From: Myxococcales bacterium
GTDB lineage: Bacteria > Myxococcota_A > Polyangia > Polyangiales > Polyangiaceae
Length of the DNA stretch: 64,000 nucleotides
NCBI GenBank assembly: GCA_004193285.1
Contig: SECP01000034.1
Location: 1-64,000, forward strand
Direction: 5' to 3'
The position numbers were made by a program, and so were the translations under genes. The notes under the pieces were generated by a model, which was not told where the DNA came from, did no database searches, and saw only the letters and a program-made list of their open reading frames with translations. This document shows positions 43,501-53,074 of the stretch, one piece after another; the stretch's first letter is position 1, and the number at the start of each line of letters is the position of its first letter.

Positions 43501-45257
43501 TACACGACCGCGCTCCGGCGAGCAGGATCCAGCTCACGCGCGGCGGCGCCGAGCATCGCGCCAAGATCCGTGGCTCCGCCCCGGGCCACTTGCGACAGCG
43601 CGTCCTGAACGCGAAGTCGGCTTGCTTCGTCCACCTTGGCCAGCTTGTCCCAACCGGGCACGACCGGTCGCAAGCCATCGTCGCCCGCGAGCACCACTGC
43701 GCGATCCTGGTCGGAGAGGTGCGCTAGGAGGGCGGTGGTGGCGGCGCGAGCCATCGAGAGCGTCGCCGTGTCGGTCGCGGCGGAGGCGTCGATCACGATC
43801 GCGAGGTCGAGTCCACCCGCCGGCAGCTTCGCTTCGGTCGGCCGCACCGGGACGAGCAGGTAGTCGGCTTCGCCGCGCGCTTTGTCGGCCGCGGCGGCGC
43901 GCGCTTCCGGAGCGATGGGCTCCAGATCCACGACGTGCGGCGCGCGGTAAGCGCGCGGCGGCGGCGCGCCCTCGTCGAACAGCTCGAGCGAAAGATCTGC
44001 GCGCGGCACGAAGTCGTGAGCCCTGACTACGATCGTCTCACCGCTCTTCACCCCGGCCATGCCGATGCGCGCGTCGCGAGCGCCGGCGCGCGAGAGGTCG
44101 AAGACCACCTTCAGCTCTTCGACGTGCGGCAAGCTTTCTTCGGAGCCCTCCGCCGCCATCGGGTACGTGTACAGGCGGCGTCGCCCGTTCTCGCCCGTGC
44201 GGTCCAGCCACTCCGCGTAACGAACGACGACCCGCCGCGTCTCCCCAGGCCCGATCGGGTAGAGCCGCGCCTTGTACGCCCCCGGGGCATCCCACTCGAG
44301 CAGGGCCGGATCCTCCGTGCTGCCTTGATACACGTTGGCCTGGTATTGCGCGGCCGCGGCGCCCTTTTCCTTGACCCGACCCCAGACGACGACGCCTTCA
44401 CGATCGACACCGAAGCGCTGCAAGATGGCGCGCTCGGGGGTGCGAAATCCGTACAGACCCTCGACCGTCTCCGAGCTCGGGTTGAAGAACGACTGGTCGA
44501 CCTCCGTGAGCGCGAAATCGCCGTCGACGCGCACTCGCACTTCCATGCGCTGAATGGAGAGGGGAAAGCGCGGGGAGCCCTGTTCACCGGCGCGGCGTGC
44601 GCCGACGGTGCCCACTCCGAAAGGAGCGGGGGCTGCGACGCGATCCGTCGTCGCGAGGCCGCCGGTCCAGTCCTCCCAGCCGAGGACAGGCGTGACCTTG
44701 ACCGCGCCGCCTTTCTCCAACGAGAGCAGCTCACCGGCGCGGGCGCGGCCGCCCTGCGAGCGCACCTCGCCGGACAGCACGTAGGCTTGCGGCGGGCCTT
44801 CAGCGGGCACCGAGAGGCTGGCGCGTACCGCCGCCAAGGTGAGGCTACCGGCAGGGGTGACGAGCTCGCTCGTGGAGCCGGGCGGGGTGTCGACGAAGAC
44901 GCGCCCTTCGTCCACCACGAGCGAGCGAGCCCGCAGCGTGAGCCGAGCCGGGCCCCTGACCAGAAGCGTGGCCCCGCCGTCGCGACGCAGCCACGCCAGC
45001 CCCCCGGCCTCCACCTTCACCCGAGCGCCGTCCGCCAGCCGCTCGCGCGGGTAGGTGTCTCGCTCACCTTCACCCGGCGGAGTGATCCGAACGGGGCTCC
45101 GGACCGCGCGGATCTCGGCCCAGGTCAAAAAGCGTGGCTCGAGCCGTTCGTCCTTCTTGTGGCAGCCACTCAGGAGCGCAATCCAAGCGAGCGCCAAAAC
45201 TGCGAACGAGGCCAACGGTAGCGATCGCAAACCCACGAAACCCCTGGTGTTGAACAT
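40530..45257 (-). CDS. Giant FecR-VIT-vWA-AgmX-TPR lipoprotein A
   Basis: 1575 residues. A lipoprotein signal ends at ALLSGC (Cys32). A FecR-like domain covers about 45-190, a VIT domain about 240-400 (VDQSFFNPSSETVEGLYGF) and a vWA domain about 485-660. The MIDAS is degenerate (DASAA, D490), while GGATDLG and YIGDAAPT are kept. A long low-complexity linker (about 800-985) precedes an AgmX/PglI C-terminal-like domain (about 985-1090: RIVRQSFGHFRLCYESGLRQ, EGRISTRFMIEPDGSV). A TPR region (about 1130-1450) and a final beta domain follow. It shares its whole architecture with the downstream coupled protein. AgmX/PglI-like domains are known from myxobacterial gliding and envelope proteins; a part in adhesion or motility is an inference. 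Confidence 0.85.
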   Translation of the reverse strand: MFNTRGFVGLRSLPLASFAVLALAWIALLSGCHKKDERLEPRFLTWAEIRAVRSPVRITPPGEGERDTYPRERLADGARVKVEAGGLAWLRRDGGATLLVRGPARLTLRARSLVVDEGRVFVDTPPGSTSELVTPAGSLTLAAVRASLSVPAEGPPQAYVLSGEVRSQGGRARAGELLSLEKGGAVKVTPVLGWEDWTGGLATTDRVAAPAPFGVGTVGARRAGEQGSPRFPLSIQRMEVRVRVDGDFALTEVDQSFFNPSSETVEGLYGFRTPERAILQRFGVDREGVVVWGRVKEKGAAAAQYQANVYQGSTEDPALLEWDAPGAYKARLYPIGPGETRRVVVRYAEWLDRTGENGRRRLYTYPMAAEGSEESLPHVEELKVVFDLSRAGARDARIGMAGVKSGETIVVRAHDFVPRADLSLELFDEGAPPPRAYRAPHVVDLEPIAPEARAAAADKARGEADYLLVPVRPTEAKLPAGGLDLAIVIDASAATDTATLSMARAATTALLAHLSDQDRAVVLAGDDGLRPVVPGWDKLAKVDEASRLRVQDALSQVARGGATDLGAMLGAAARELDPARRSAVVYIGDAAPTVGELSLASLRERLSKLPAPVRVFGLGVGDDARLDILAGLSSGAFAVRVTDGYGAARAALRVLEETERPVWLGTKVDLGPGVERVYPSQVSALVSGETLWVVGRLSGKEPDSVKTSGPAGKHEAKLEVVRFDDQGDIGRRWAGERLAQMLEDGEGRASLVDLGMKSGIITPVTSFYVPTKNEMSTPERAELEARSAAARRQVLGGRGGEAEADGGRYDVQSQAVSAADNKEGGTGTRAQGDEGSMGNPSPKRGSSGGGLMGSLFGSKQEEASAAAAPMPAASAAPSPQPLELAPEPAPTAMADAAPQASKVSGPSKPLSRNAVEQSESPAPPGDTFGSGGLRLSGVGAGGGGKSPGMGLSDDRFLKKGAGAAVQPGFGAGQGRLGGAHAADSPKVRMGATTVTGRLPPEVIARIVRQSFGHFRLCYESGLRQNPKLEGRISTRFMIEPDGSVSGIGSAGSDLSDPAVVSCVTNAFRSLSFPQPEGGAVTVVQPILFQPGAVAPEAPAPSPRTPVHINVFIGDLPRQLLGCSVAASAPFEERVGLWRERLSQRRGDADAVVQVYRSALGDCEAPTYRERARLLGLMLDAMPGVASKVGLYRVMTRELGAADTLYRGILARIRTPEEMRELHSALGLKNVDPGILAKLVSTTTDAASLAKQLRALVAVFPDDLALALELLYAYEDASAPALARDLARALRERPDADASVRTALGELYLRHAERAGTPEAKASLQAEGRRAFGEIVEFAPEDPVARRRLGDLLLSHGFYADAARQYETLARLTPDDAQVLLLRARAAEGQGLLEEALKWSEKGGASGPPDGTSGPAATSRALAATHLAWARLTAAEAKRTEELTALRARATRVLSGAGLAADSARGARVSLTWSHPELHPSLWSNALGTAMPAPDGDVTVGVVQAIVPGRPDAFVEVRLEPADLAHAARLGASAELTVVFDELSEGEVIVRKRITFARGGPATQRYRLVGKEVQGG

Positions 45258-45454
45258 GCTGGCTCGACCTTGGACGTCTGGCAGCGTCGGAAGTTTCCCT
45301 ACGTGCGCTCGTTTTCTGCAAGCGCCGACGCCCCGCTGTACGGCAAGCTCAGCACCAAAGCTTTCCGGCGCCTCGGACGCAAGCGCAGGCGACGCCCAAA
45401 CCCAAATCGGCGCGCCTTGACACCCCAAGTGCGGTCTTTCATAGCAGTAGATCC
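45258..45454. promoter_or_regulatory. Divergent promoter region
   Basis: A 197-bp gap separates the two-gene vWA operon from the Gly-rich lipoprotein gene. It must hold both promoters. No strong inverted repeat or consensus boxes are visible by eye. Confidence 0.35.
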
Positions 45455-47281
<1,827 letters not shown>

Positions 47282-47296
47282 CCGCCGCTTGCGAAA

Positions 47297-49036
47297 TCAG
47301 TCGGGGCGACCGCTCAGCTGAATCGGCAGCCAGAGCGCGCGCATCTTCGAGCTCGCCCCGTTCCGGGAGTAGCCGGCGAGGCCGTAGAACAGGTTCCACC
47401 AATGCCCGTTCTTGGTCTCACCGTAGGAGAACGCGGGGAAGATGTGCACCTCCCACTCGTGGCCCGTGCTCTTCGTTTCCTCGTGGTAATAAACGTTACC
47501 AACGAGCTGCGACACGCTCTTGCGATCGCTGAAGCGCCAGTAGAGCGGGAACGCCACCGTCGCGCGCGAGGCCGGGTCTGCAAAGTCCCAGAAGAACGGC
47601 GCGACCACGGTGTGGGTCGATTGCGCGTCGCGGCCGATGTAAACGATGGGGTGGATGTTCGTGGACCAGCCGCGAAGGTCGTGGCTGTGGTTGAAGAGCG
47701 GCGTGATCCACGTGCTCTTGCTGATCCCGAAGCGCTCGAACTTGCCGTAAAACGGGAAGAACGCCCAGCTGGACTCGCGGGGGCTCGTGCGCTTGTAGAA
47801 GAACGGGAACAGGAGCTTTTGATCGAGACCGATGTCCGGGTCACGGAAGGCCCAGTACAGCGGGGTGACCATGTCCAGCTCGGTGCGCCCGCGGTAACGC
47901 GCGTAGCCCCACGTAGCGAAGGTGGACTCACCCTTTTCACCTCGGCTCGCGAGGAACAGCGGGTTGGCCAGCAACCACTCCTTGTCCTTGTAGCCGTAGT
48001 GGAAGAGCGGAAACACGGTCGTGTGGCGCTCGTTCTTGCCCCAGATGCTGTAGTAAATCGGCAGCAAGTGGAGCATCTCGCGCGTCTGCGTGTGCTCCCG
48101 GTAATAAGGACCCCACACGTTGAACCAAGAGAGGTCCCGGTCGCTGTAGCGGTAGTAATGAAGGAGCGGCGGGATGACCTCGTACTTGCGCTCGGAATTT
48201 TGGCCGTAGAAGTACAGCGGCGCGAGCCCCATATCCAGCGTCTCCGCGGTGCGCGCGTCGCAGCTGCTGGAGCCCTCCCAAGTGCAGAAGAGGGGGCCGA
48301 CGATGTTCAATCCGCTTCGGCCGTCCGTCTTCGTGTACGTGAGTAGCGGGGGGATGATGGTGTAGCCGCCGGGGCCGTGCTTGCCGGTAAAATAGAGCGG
48401 CGCGAGCCAGTTGTCATGGCCGTCTGCGGTCGAACGATTCACGAGCGGGCCGACGATGGTCGTGCGGCTCTTGGCTTGCAGGTCCCGCAGGTTCCACACG
48501 AGGGGGAAGAGCACGTCGTCCGCGCGCTCGGCGCTGCGGCGGTTGTAGTAAAGGCCGCCGAACAGCGACGCGCGGTCGACCTTCAGCTTGTCGGTACGAG
48601 AAGGCTGCTTGCGCTCCGCCCAAACCGGGAACGCCAGCTTGAAGGTGTAGTCGCCGCTGCGCTCCGAGTAGTACGGGCCGTAAAAGCGCCGATCGAAGCG
48701 CGGGTTTTGGCCACGCTCCTCGAGCTCCGGGCTCAGGTCCGTACCGATGCGCGAGTACACGGACTTTTTGACCGCGAGCGGGTCTTGCGGAAGTGATGGC
48801 TCGTTGCCGGGCGCGCTCACGGAGTCGTCGGCGCCGGAGGCAGCGTGCGTCTCTGGCGTCCCCGGGGGAGCCTTGGGGGCCGCCTTTTTCTGCTGCTGCC
48901 GCGCGCCGCCGCCGGGCGATGGACCGAAGCCTGGAGATAGCCCGGGACCATACGGATCTTGAGCGAGCGCGCTGCCGCCGAAGCAGAGCGAAGCGGAGAT
49001 GCCGGCGAGGGCGAAGAGCCGATGATTGAGCTTCAA
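47297..49036 (-). CDS. Exported repeat protein with about 18 x-P-(L/I/F)-(Y/F/W) motifs
   Basis: 579 residues. The TTG start overlaps the hisS stop (TTGA), and a signal peptide ends at GSALAQ. After a Pro/Gly-rich linker the mature part is made of repeats of roughly 20-25 residues. Each is centred on a motif such as APLYF, PPLLHYY, GPYYR, FPLFHYG, TPLYW, FPFFY or APFFW, alternating with charged turns. About 18 copies can be counted between residues 100 and 560. Alternating aromatic and polar strands suggest a beta-barrel or beta-solenoid at the outer membrane, but this is an inference. Proteins of this look are frequent in myxobacteria and, to my knowledge, have no assigned function. Confidence 0.75.
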   Translation of the reverse strand: MKLNHRLFALAGISASLCFGGSALAQDPYGPGLSPGFGPSPGGGARQQQKKAAPKAPPGTPETHAASGADDSVSAPGNEPSLPQDPLAVKKSVYSRIGTDLSPELEERGQNPRFDRRFYGPYYSERSGDYTFKLAFPVWAERKQPSRTDKLKVDRASLFGGLYYNRRSAERADDVLFPLVWNLRDLQAKSRTTIVGPLVNRSTADGHDNWLAPLYFTGKHGPGGYTIIPPLLTYTKTDGRSGLNIVGPLFCTWEGSSSCDARTAETLDMGLAPLYFYGQNSERKYEVIPPLLHYYRYSDRDLSWFNVWGPYYREHTQTREMLHLLPIYYSIWGKNERHTTVFPLFHYGYKDKEWLLANPLFLASRGEKGESTFATWGYARYRGRTELDMVTPLYWAFRDPDIGLDQKLLFPFFYKRTSPRESSWAFFPFYGKFERFGISKSTWITPLFNHSHDLRGWSTNIHPIVYIGRDAQSTHTVVAPFFWDFADPASRATVAFPLYWRFSDRKSVSQLVGNVYYHEETKSTGHEWEVHIFPAFSYGETKNGHWWNLFYGLAGYSRNGASSKMRALWLPIQLSGRPD

Positions 49037-50316
49037 CGCGCAGCCTCGTTCGCTTTCGGAGCGCTGGCGAGCAGCTCCGCTACCGTGCGCACGACGTCCG
49101 CTCGCGGGCAGAGCGCCTGCGAGTGCGAAGCGAGATCTTTGAGCTGCAACTGCCCGCTCTCCACCTCCGCGTCGCCAATCACCAGGCACGCGCGCGCGCC
49201 GAGCGAGTCCGCGCGACGCAGCATGCTCTTCATGGATCCGCCTCGCCCGTCCAAGTCCGTCCCAATCCCGGCCGCGCGCAGCTCCCGCGCGACCGCGAGA
49301 GACGCCTTCAACCCGGCCGCGCCGAGCGGCGCCACGAAGCAACGCGACGCCTTGGCGGGGGCGGGGAGGGGGGAAGCGAGCAGCAACCGCTCGAGGCCAA
49401 TCGCGAAGCCCACCGCGGGCAGCTTCGGGCCGCCCAGCTCGTGGACCATGCCGTCGTAACGGCCTCCGCCGAGCAGCGTGTTCTGCGACCCGAGCTCGCC
49501 TTGATTACTGACCAATTCGAACAAGGTGCGCGTGTAGTAGTCCAGCCCACGCACGAGGCCCTTCGTGACCACGTAGCTCGTGCCCAGCGCGTCCAGCGCG
49601 GCCAAAAAGCCTTCCCAGTGGGTGCGATCTTCCGGCTCCAAGCAGTCCAAGATGGAAGGCGCGTCTGCCACCGCCTCACGGTCCCGCGGGTCTTTCGAGT
49701 CCAAGATGCGAAGCGGGTTGTCGAGCAGGCGCTTCTGCGCGTGCTCGCTGAGCGAGTCTTTCTTGGGCGTGAGGTGCGCAACCAGCGCCTCACGGTACTT
49801 TTGCCGGGTGCCGGGGCCGCCGATGGAATTGACGCGCACCTCGACGTCCGAGATGCCCAGCTCCTTCAGCAAGCCGACCAGCATGTCGATGATCTCTGCG
49901 TCCACGACCGGGCCCGCGTCGCCGTACACCTCGCAGCCAGCTTGATGAAACTGGCGCAGACGGCCGCGCTGCGGGCGCTCCGCGCGGAACATGGGCCCCA
50001 GGTAGTACCAGCGCGTGACCGGCTCTTTCGCGTGGACGGAGCCGTTCAGGAAAGCCCGTGCGACGCCCGGCGTTCCTTCCGGGCGCAGCGTGTACGACTC
50101 CGTATCGCGCGCGAGCGTGAACATCTGCTTCTCGACGATTTCACTCGTCTCACCGGTCGAACGAACGAACAGCTCGGTCGGCTCGAGCACGGGCGTCCGC
50201 ACCTCGGAGAAACCGTGCAGCTCCACCACGCGACGAAAGGCAGCCTCGACCAATGCGAAGCGCCGGGCTTCGTCGGGGAGGATGTCGTTCATCCCCTTGA
50301 TGGCGCGAAATTCCAT
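49033..50316 (-). CDS. hisS: Histidyl-tRNA synthetase
   Basis: A 427-residue class II aminoacyl-tRNA synthetase. Motif 1 lies in the N-terminus (AIKGMNDILPDEARRF, RTPVLEPTELFVRSTGE). The TLRPEGTPGVARAF and RWYYLGPMFRAERPQRGRLRQFHQ segments form motif 2. The histidine-specific GLDYYTRTLFE and the motif 3 region (VGFAIGLERLLL) follow, and a C-terminal anticodon-binding domain ends the protein. The ATG at 50316 begins at the conserved MEFRAIKG; a longer open frame upstream lacks similarity. Its stop overlaps the TTG of the next gene, coupling an essential gene to an envelope repeat protein. Confidence 0.95.
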   Translation of the reverse strand: MEFRAIKGMNDILPDEARRFALVEAAFRRVVELHGFSEVRTPVLEPTELFVRSTGETSEIVEKQMFTLARDTESYTLRPEGTPGVARAFLNGSVHAKEPVTRWYYLGPMFRAERPQRGRLRQFHQAGCEVYGDAGPVVDAEIIDMLVGLLKELGISDVEVRVNSIGGPGTRQKYREALVAHLTPKKDSLSEHAQKRLLDNPLRILDSKDPRDREAVADAPSILDCLEPEDRTHWEGFLAALDALGTSYVVTKGLVRGLDYYTRTLFELVSNQGELGSQNTLLGGGRYDGMVHELGGPKLPAVGFAIGLERLLLASPLPAPAKASRCFVAPLGAAGLKASLAVARELRAAGIGTDLDGRGGSMKSMLRRADSLGARACLVIGDAEVESGQLQLKDLASHSQALCPRADVVRTVAELLASAPKANEAAR

Positions 50317-50433
50317 GAGTTTTCGGAGAGGTGGCGGGGCCCACGGGGCCGGGTTAGCCGAAACGGCCCCGGGCTTATGCTCGGGGCTGGCGATTGGGTC
50401 AAGCTCGGCGCCAAAGGTGCTAGAGAGCAGCTC

Positions 50434-50874
50434 GTGCGCGCGGCCGCTATTGACCTGGGAGCCGTTCGAGTCGGCCTCGCCGTTGCCGACGATCTCGGCC
50501 TGCTGGCCCACCCCCGCCCGTTCTTGGACGGCAAGAACCAGCATGCGCTGCTGCGTCGTTTGAAGGAGCTGCAGGAGTCGGAGGAGCTGCAGGTCTTCGT
50601 GCTCGGCCTGCCGCGTGAGCTGAATGGTCGAGAGGGGCCGGCGGCCAAGCGCGTGCGCGTCTTCGCGCAGAAGCTGGAGCAAACAACCCCGGCTCGGGTC
50701 GAGCTGTGGGACGAATGGCTCTCGACGCGGGAGGCCGCCGGGCGACTACGGGCGCAAGGGCTCTCGGCCAAGGAGCAAAGGGGTCGGATCGACAGCGCCG
50801 CGGCCGCCATCTTGCTGCAGAGCTGGCTCGACAGGCAGGCGGCGCAGGCGGCGCAGGGGAGAAAGACCGAGTGA
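50434..50874 (+). CDS. ruvX: RuvX/YqgF family putative Holliday junction resolvase
   Basis: 146 residues, the normal length when started at the GTG at 50434, which has a GAGAG ribosome site; the open frame extends much further upstream without similarity. RNase H-like fold motifs are AIDLGAVRVGLAVAD (first catalytic Asp), VLGLPRELNGREGPAAKRVR, WDEWLSTREA (acidic residue) and RIDSAAAAILLQSWL. The family is linked to Holliday junction resolution and 16S rRNA maturation. The stop overlaps the GTG of mltG. Confidence 0.9.
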   Translation: MRAAAIDLGAVRVGLAVADDLGLLAHPRPFLDGKNQHALLRRLKELQESEELQVFVLGLPRELNGREGPAAKRVRVFAQKLEQTTPARVELWDEWLSTREAAGRLRAQGLSAKEQRGRIDSAAAAILLQSWLDRQAAQAAQGRKTE

Positions 50875-52013
50875 GCGGACGCAAACGGCGTCGCCCCTCC
50901 CGCTCTGCTTCACGGCCGCCCAGCGCGCGGCCGGCCCGTCCCAGTGTGAAGAAGACTCAGGGCCGTCTGCGGGTCGCGGCCGCTGGTCTGGGGTTGGCGG
51001 CGGCGCTGGCAAGCCTTTCGCTGCTCTTGTTCGGCTGGAGCTTCTTGCGCGGCCCCGGTGACAGCAAAGCGCAGCGCTTCGAGGTGCTTGCGGGTGAGAG
51101 CACGGGCTCACTCGTGGCGCGGCTCACGGAGGCGGGGCTCACTCACAGTCCGCGCTTGCTCGCTACCTACCTTCGCGTGCTCGCTCCTTCCGCAGAGCTT
51201 TCGCCGGGCCGGCACGTGCTCCCCGGCGATCTGTCCAGCCGGGAGCTGGTGAGGCGCCTGGCGCGCGCTCCCGGGCGAGGCACGGCCCACGTCGTCATCC
51301 CCGAGGGTTTCAATCACGTGCAGCTTTCGGAGCGGCTGCATCAGCTGGGGGTGTGCGACGCGGAGGGCTTTCGGAGCGCGACGCGCGACGCGCCCGAAAT
51401 CCGGAAGCTCGGGCTCCCCGCCGATAGCGCGGAGGGCTACTTGTACCCGGCCACCTACGAGCTCATCGCGGATAGCGCGCCGAGCGCGGTGGTGGGCGTG
51501 CTCGTGGGCGAGGCCCAGCGGCGGCTCGCCTCGCTCGTTGCGGAGCGAAGCGCAGAGCTCGCGCGGCGGCGAGCGGAGCACGGCCTCGACACCCACGACG
51601 TGATCACGCTCGCCTCGATCATCGAGAAGGAAGCTGCGAAAGCCGACGAGAAGCCGCTCATAGCGAGCGTATTCCTCAATCGGCTCGCGGATCCGACGTT
51701 CCGTCCCCTCCACATGCTGCAGTCGGATCCGACCGCGGCCTATGGCTGCCTCGTCCAATCTCCGGCGCCGCCGAGCTGCACGGCTGGTCGCCCGACGCCG
51801 GCGATGCTGAGGGACGCGAGCAACCGCTACAACACCTACCGCCACGCGGGGTTGCCTCCGGGGCCGATCTCGAGCCCAGGGCTCGCGGCGATCCTCGCCG
51901 TGCTGAGCCCCGCGCAGACCGACTACCTCTACTTCGTCGCCCAGGGCGGCGGGCGGCACCGCTTCAGTCGAACATTCTCCGAGCATCGCGGGGCGATCGA
52001 GCAGTCTCCTTGA
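50871..52013 (+). CDS. mltG: Endolytic murein transglycosylase MltG (YceG family)
   Basis: 380 residues. A basic N-terminus and one transmembrane helix (about 30-52) precede a LysM-like part and the YceG catalytic domain. Motifs are VIPEGFNHVQLSERL, AEGYLYPATYEL, LASIIEKEA with the catalytic Glu, LQSDPTAAYGC, YNTYRHAGLPPGPI and YLYFVAQGGGRHRFS. It cleaves nascent glycan strands at the outer face of the inner membrane and may release them as they are made. The GTG overlaps the ruvX stop (GTGA), a common pairing in bacteria. Confidence 0.95.
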   Translation: MSGRKRRRPSRSASRPPSARPARPSVKKTQGRLRVAAAGLGLAAALASLSLLLFGWSFLRGPGDSKAQRFEVLAGESTGSLVARLTEAGLTHSPRLLATYLRVLAPSAELSPGRHVLPGDLSSRELVRRLARAPGRGTAHVVIPEGFNHVQLSERLHQLGVCDAEGFRSATRDAPEIRKLGLPADSAEGYLYPATYELIADSAPSAVVGVLVGEAQRRLASLVAERSAELARRRAEHGLDTHDVITLASIIEKEAAKADEKPLIASVFLNRLADPTFRPLHMLQSDPTAAYGCLVQSPAPPSCTAGRPTPAMLRDASNRYNTYRHAGLPPGPISSPGLAAILAVLSPAQTDYLYFVAQGGGRHRFSRTFSEHRGAIEQSP

Positions 52014-52399
52014 GCCCCGTCGCAAGCGGCGGTAGGCACCAAGACGTGGCGCTTCCAGTCATTTTGACTCCGCATCCGCACGTCCGCGTCGACAAGAACG
52101 TGCTGGGCGGGAGCCCCTACGTCGTCGGGTCTCGGGTTCCGGTGCGGCGGCTCTGGGCCTTTTACCGAGGCGGCACGAGCATCGAGCGCATATTGAAGCG
52201 CTACCCGCAGCTCGGCCCGGCCAAGGTCTTCGACGCCCTCGCGTTCGCGCTGGACAATCAAGAGGTGGTGGACGCTGACCTGGCTCAGGAGGAATCCCTC
52301 CTGGCGGCCCGCGAGCCGGCGCGTCGCGGCTCCTCAGCGCAGATTGAGCTGCCCTTCGCGGACCCCATTGCAGCCCAGGCTCCGGTTCGAAAGCGGTAA
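52010..52399 (+). CDS. DUF433 protein, antitoxin-like
   Basis: A 129-residue protein of the DUF433 family, to which VapB45-type antitoxins belong. The core is VDKNVLGGSPYVVGSRVPVRRLWAFYRGGTSIERILKRYPQL, which forms a small beta-hairpin plus helix-turn-helix. The start is TTG overlapping the mltG stop; a GTG at 52046 is an alternative. No PIN-domain toxin gene follows, so it is an orphan. A regulatory DNA-binding role is possible. Confidence 0.75.
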   Translation: MSPVASGGRHQDVALPVILTPHPHVRVDKNVLGGSPYVVGSRVPVRRLWAFYRGGTSIERILKRYPQLGPAKVFDALAFALDNQEVVDADLAQEESLLAAREPARRGSSAQIELPFADPIAAQAPVRKR

Positions 52400-52727
52400 G
52401 TAAAAGTAGCTCCGTGTGGGCGTTGGTGGGCCTTTGTCCCACAAAAATGCTCTGGGGACCGTCAGAAACGCACCTCGTCGAATCTGGAGGGATTTGCGCT
52501 CGAGATCCAGTTGAGTTAGAAGGGACGCTGCCACGCCACGTTACTCGAGACGATTCGCCGCTCTCTCGTTCTGTTCGGGACCGCGTCAACTAGTCAGAAG
52601 ACCACGGTGTGGAAAGCGTTGAGATTCATTCACCGCGACCTCCTTTCCGATCCCGAAGGCTCATTGGATGGCAGGCAGTCCGCTAAGGCGGAAGTTACGA
52701 GAGCCTCTAAGAACGAGATAAAAGCAA
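52400..52727 (+). promoter_or_regulatory. 328-bp leader region of the RRM gene
   Basis: A gene-free region that must contain the promoter and 5' UTR of the RNA-binding protein gene. It contains ACCTCCTTTC (52638-52647), identical to the anti-Shine-Dalgarno stretch of 16S rRNA. A two-level stem-loop follows: an outer stem AGGCTC/GAGCCT (52657-52662 with 52701-52706) and an inner TCCGC-TAAG-GCGGA (52679-52692). The start codon itself has only a weak ribosome site. This layout suggests post-transcriptional, perhaps temperature-dependent, control. Confidence 0.45.
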
Positions 52728-53051
52728 ATGGGCAATCGCCTCTACGTCGGCAACCTCTCTTTTCACACCACCACGGACGTCCTGCGCCAGGCGTTCTCAG
52801 GCTCCGGTGAGGTCACGGACGCTCACGTCGTGACCGATCGCGAGACCGGCCGTTCGCGCGGCTTCGGTTTCATCACGATGGCTGACGAGTCGCAGGCGCA
52901 AGCCGCGATTCAGGCCATGAACGGTGCTGACCTCGACGGTCGCCCCCTTCGCGTCAACGAGGCCGAGGAGCGTCCCCAGCGCGGCGGCGGCGGCGGCGGC
53001 GGTGGCCGTCGTGGCGGCGGCGACCGCGGCGACCGCGGCGATCGCTGGTGA
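52728..53051 (+). CDS. RRM-type RNA-binding protein
   Basis: A 107-residue protein with a single RNA recognition motif. RNP2 is LYVGNL (residues 5-10) and RNP1 is RGFGFITM (44-51), with an AIQAMNGADLDGRPLRVNEA end. The last 25 residues are a Gly/Arg tail encoded by GGC-rich repeats. Such small RRM-Gly proteins in cyanobacteria and myxobacteria bind RNA, and several are cold-induced. The DEAD-box helicase gene begins 24 bp downstream, as expected for a cold-response RNA remodelling pair. Confidence 0.93.
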   Translation: MGNRLYVGNLSFHTTTDVLRQAFSGSGEVTDAHVVTDRETGRSRGFGFITMADESQAQAAIQAMNGADLDGRPLRVNEAEERPQRGGGGGGGGRRGGGDRGDRGDRW

Positions 53052-53074
53052 AATAAGGCTCCGGTTCCGAACCA

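Noticed and set aside
49123..50433. Long upstream extension of the ruvX reading frame
   Set aside because: The extension lies opposite hisS and shows no similarity; RuvX family length and a ribosome site support the GTG at 50434.
52426..52442. GTGGG-CCCAC hairpin as a terminator for the DUF433 gene
   Set aside because: The stem is only 5 bp and is followed by A residues rather than T residues on the coding strand.
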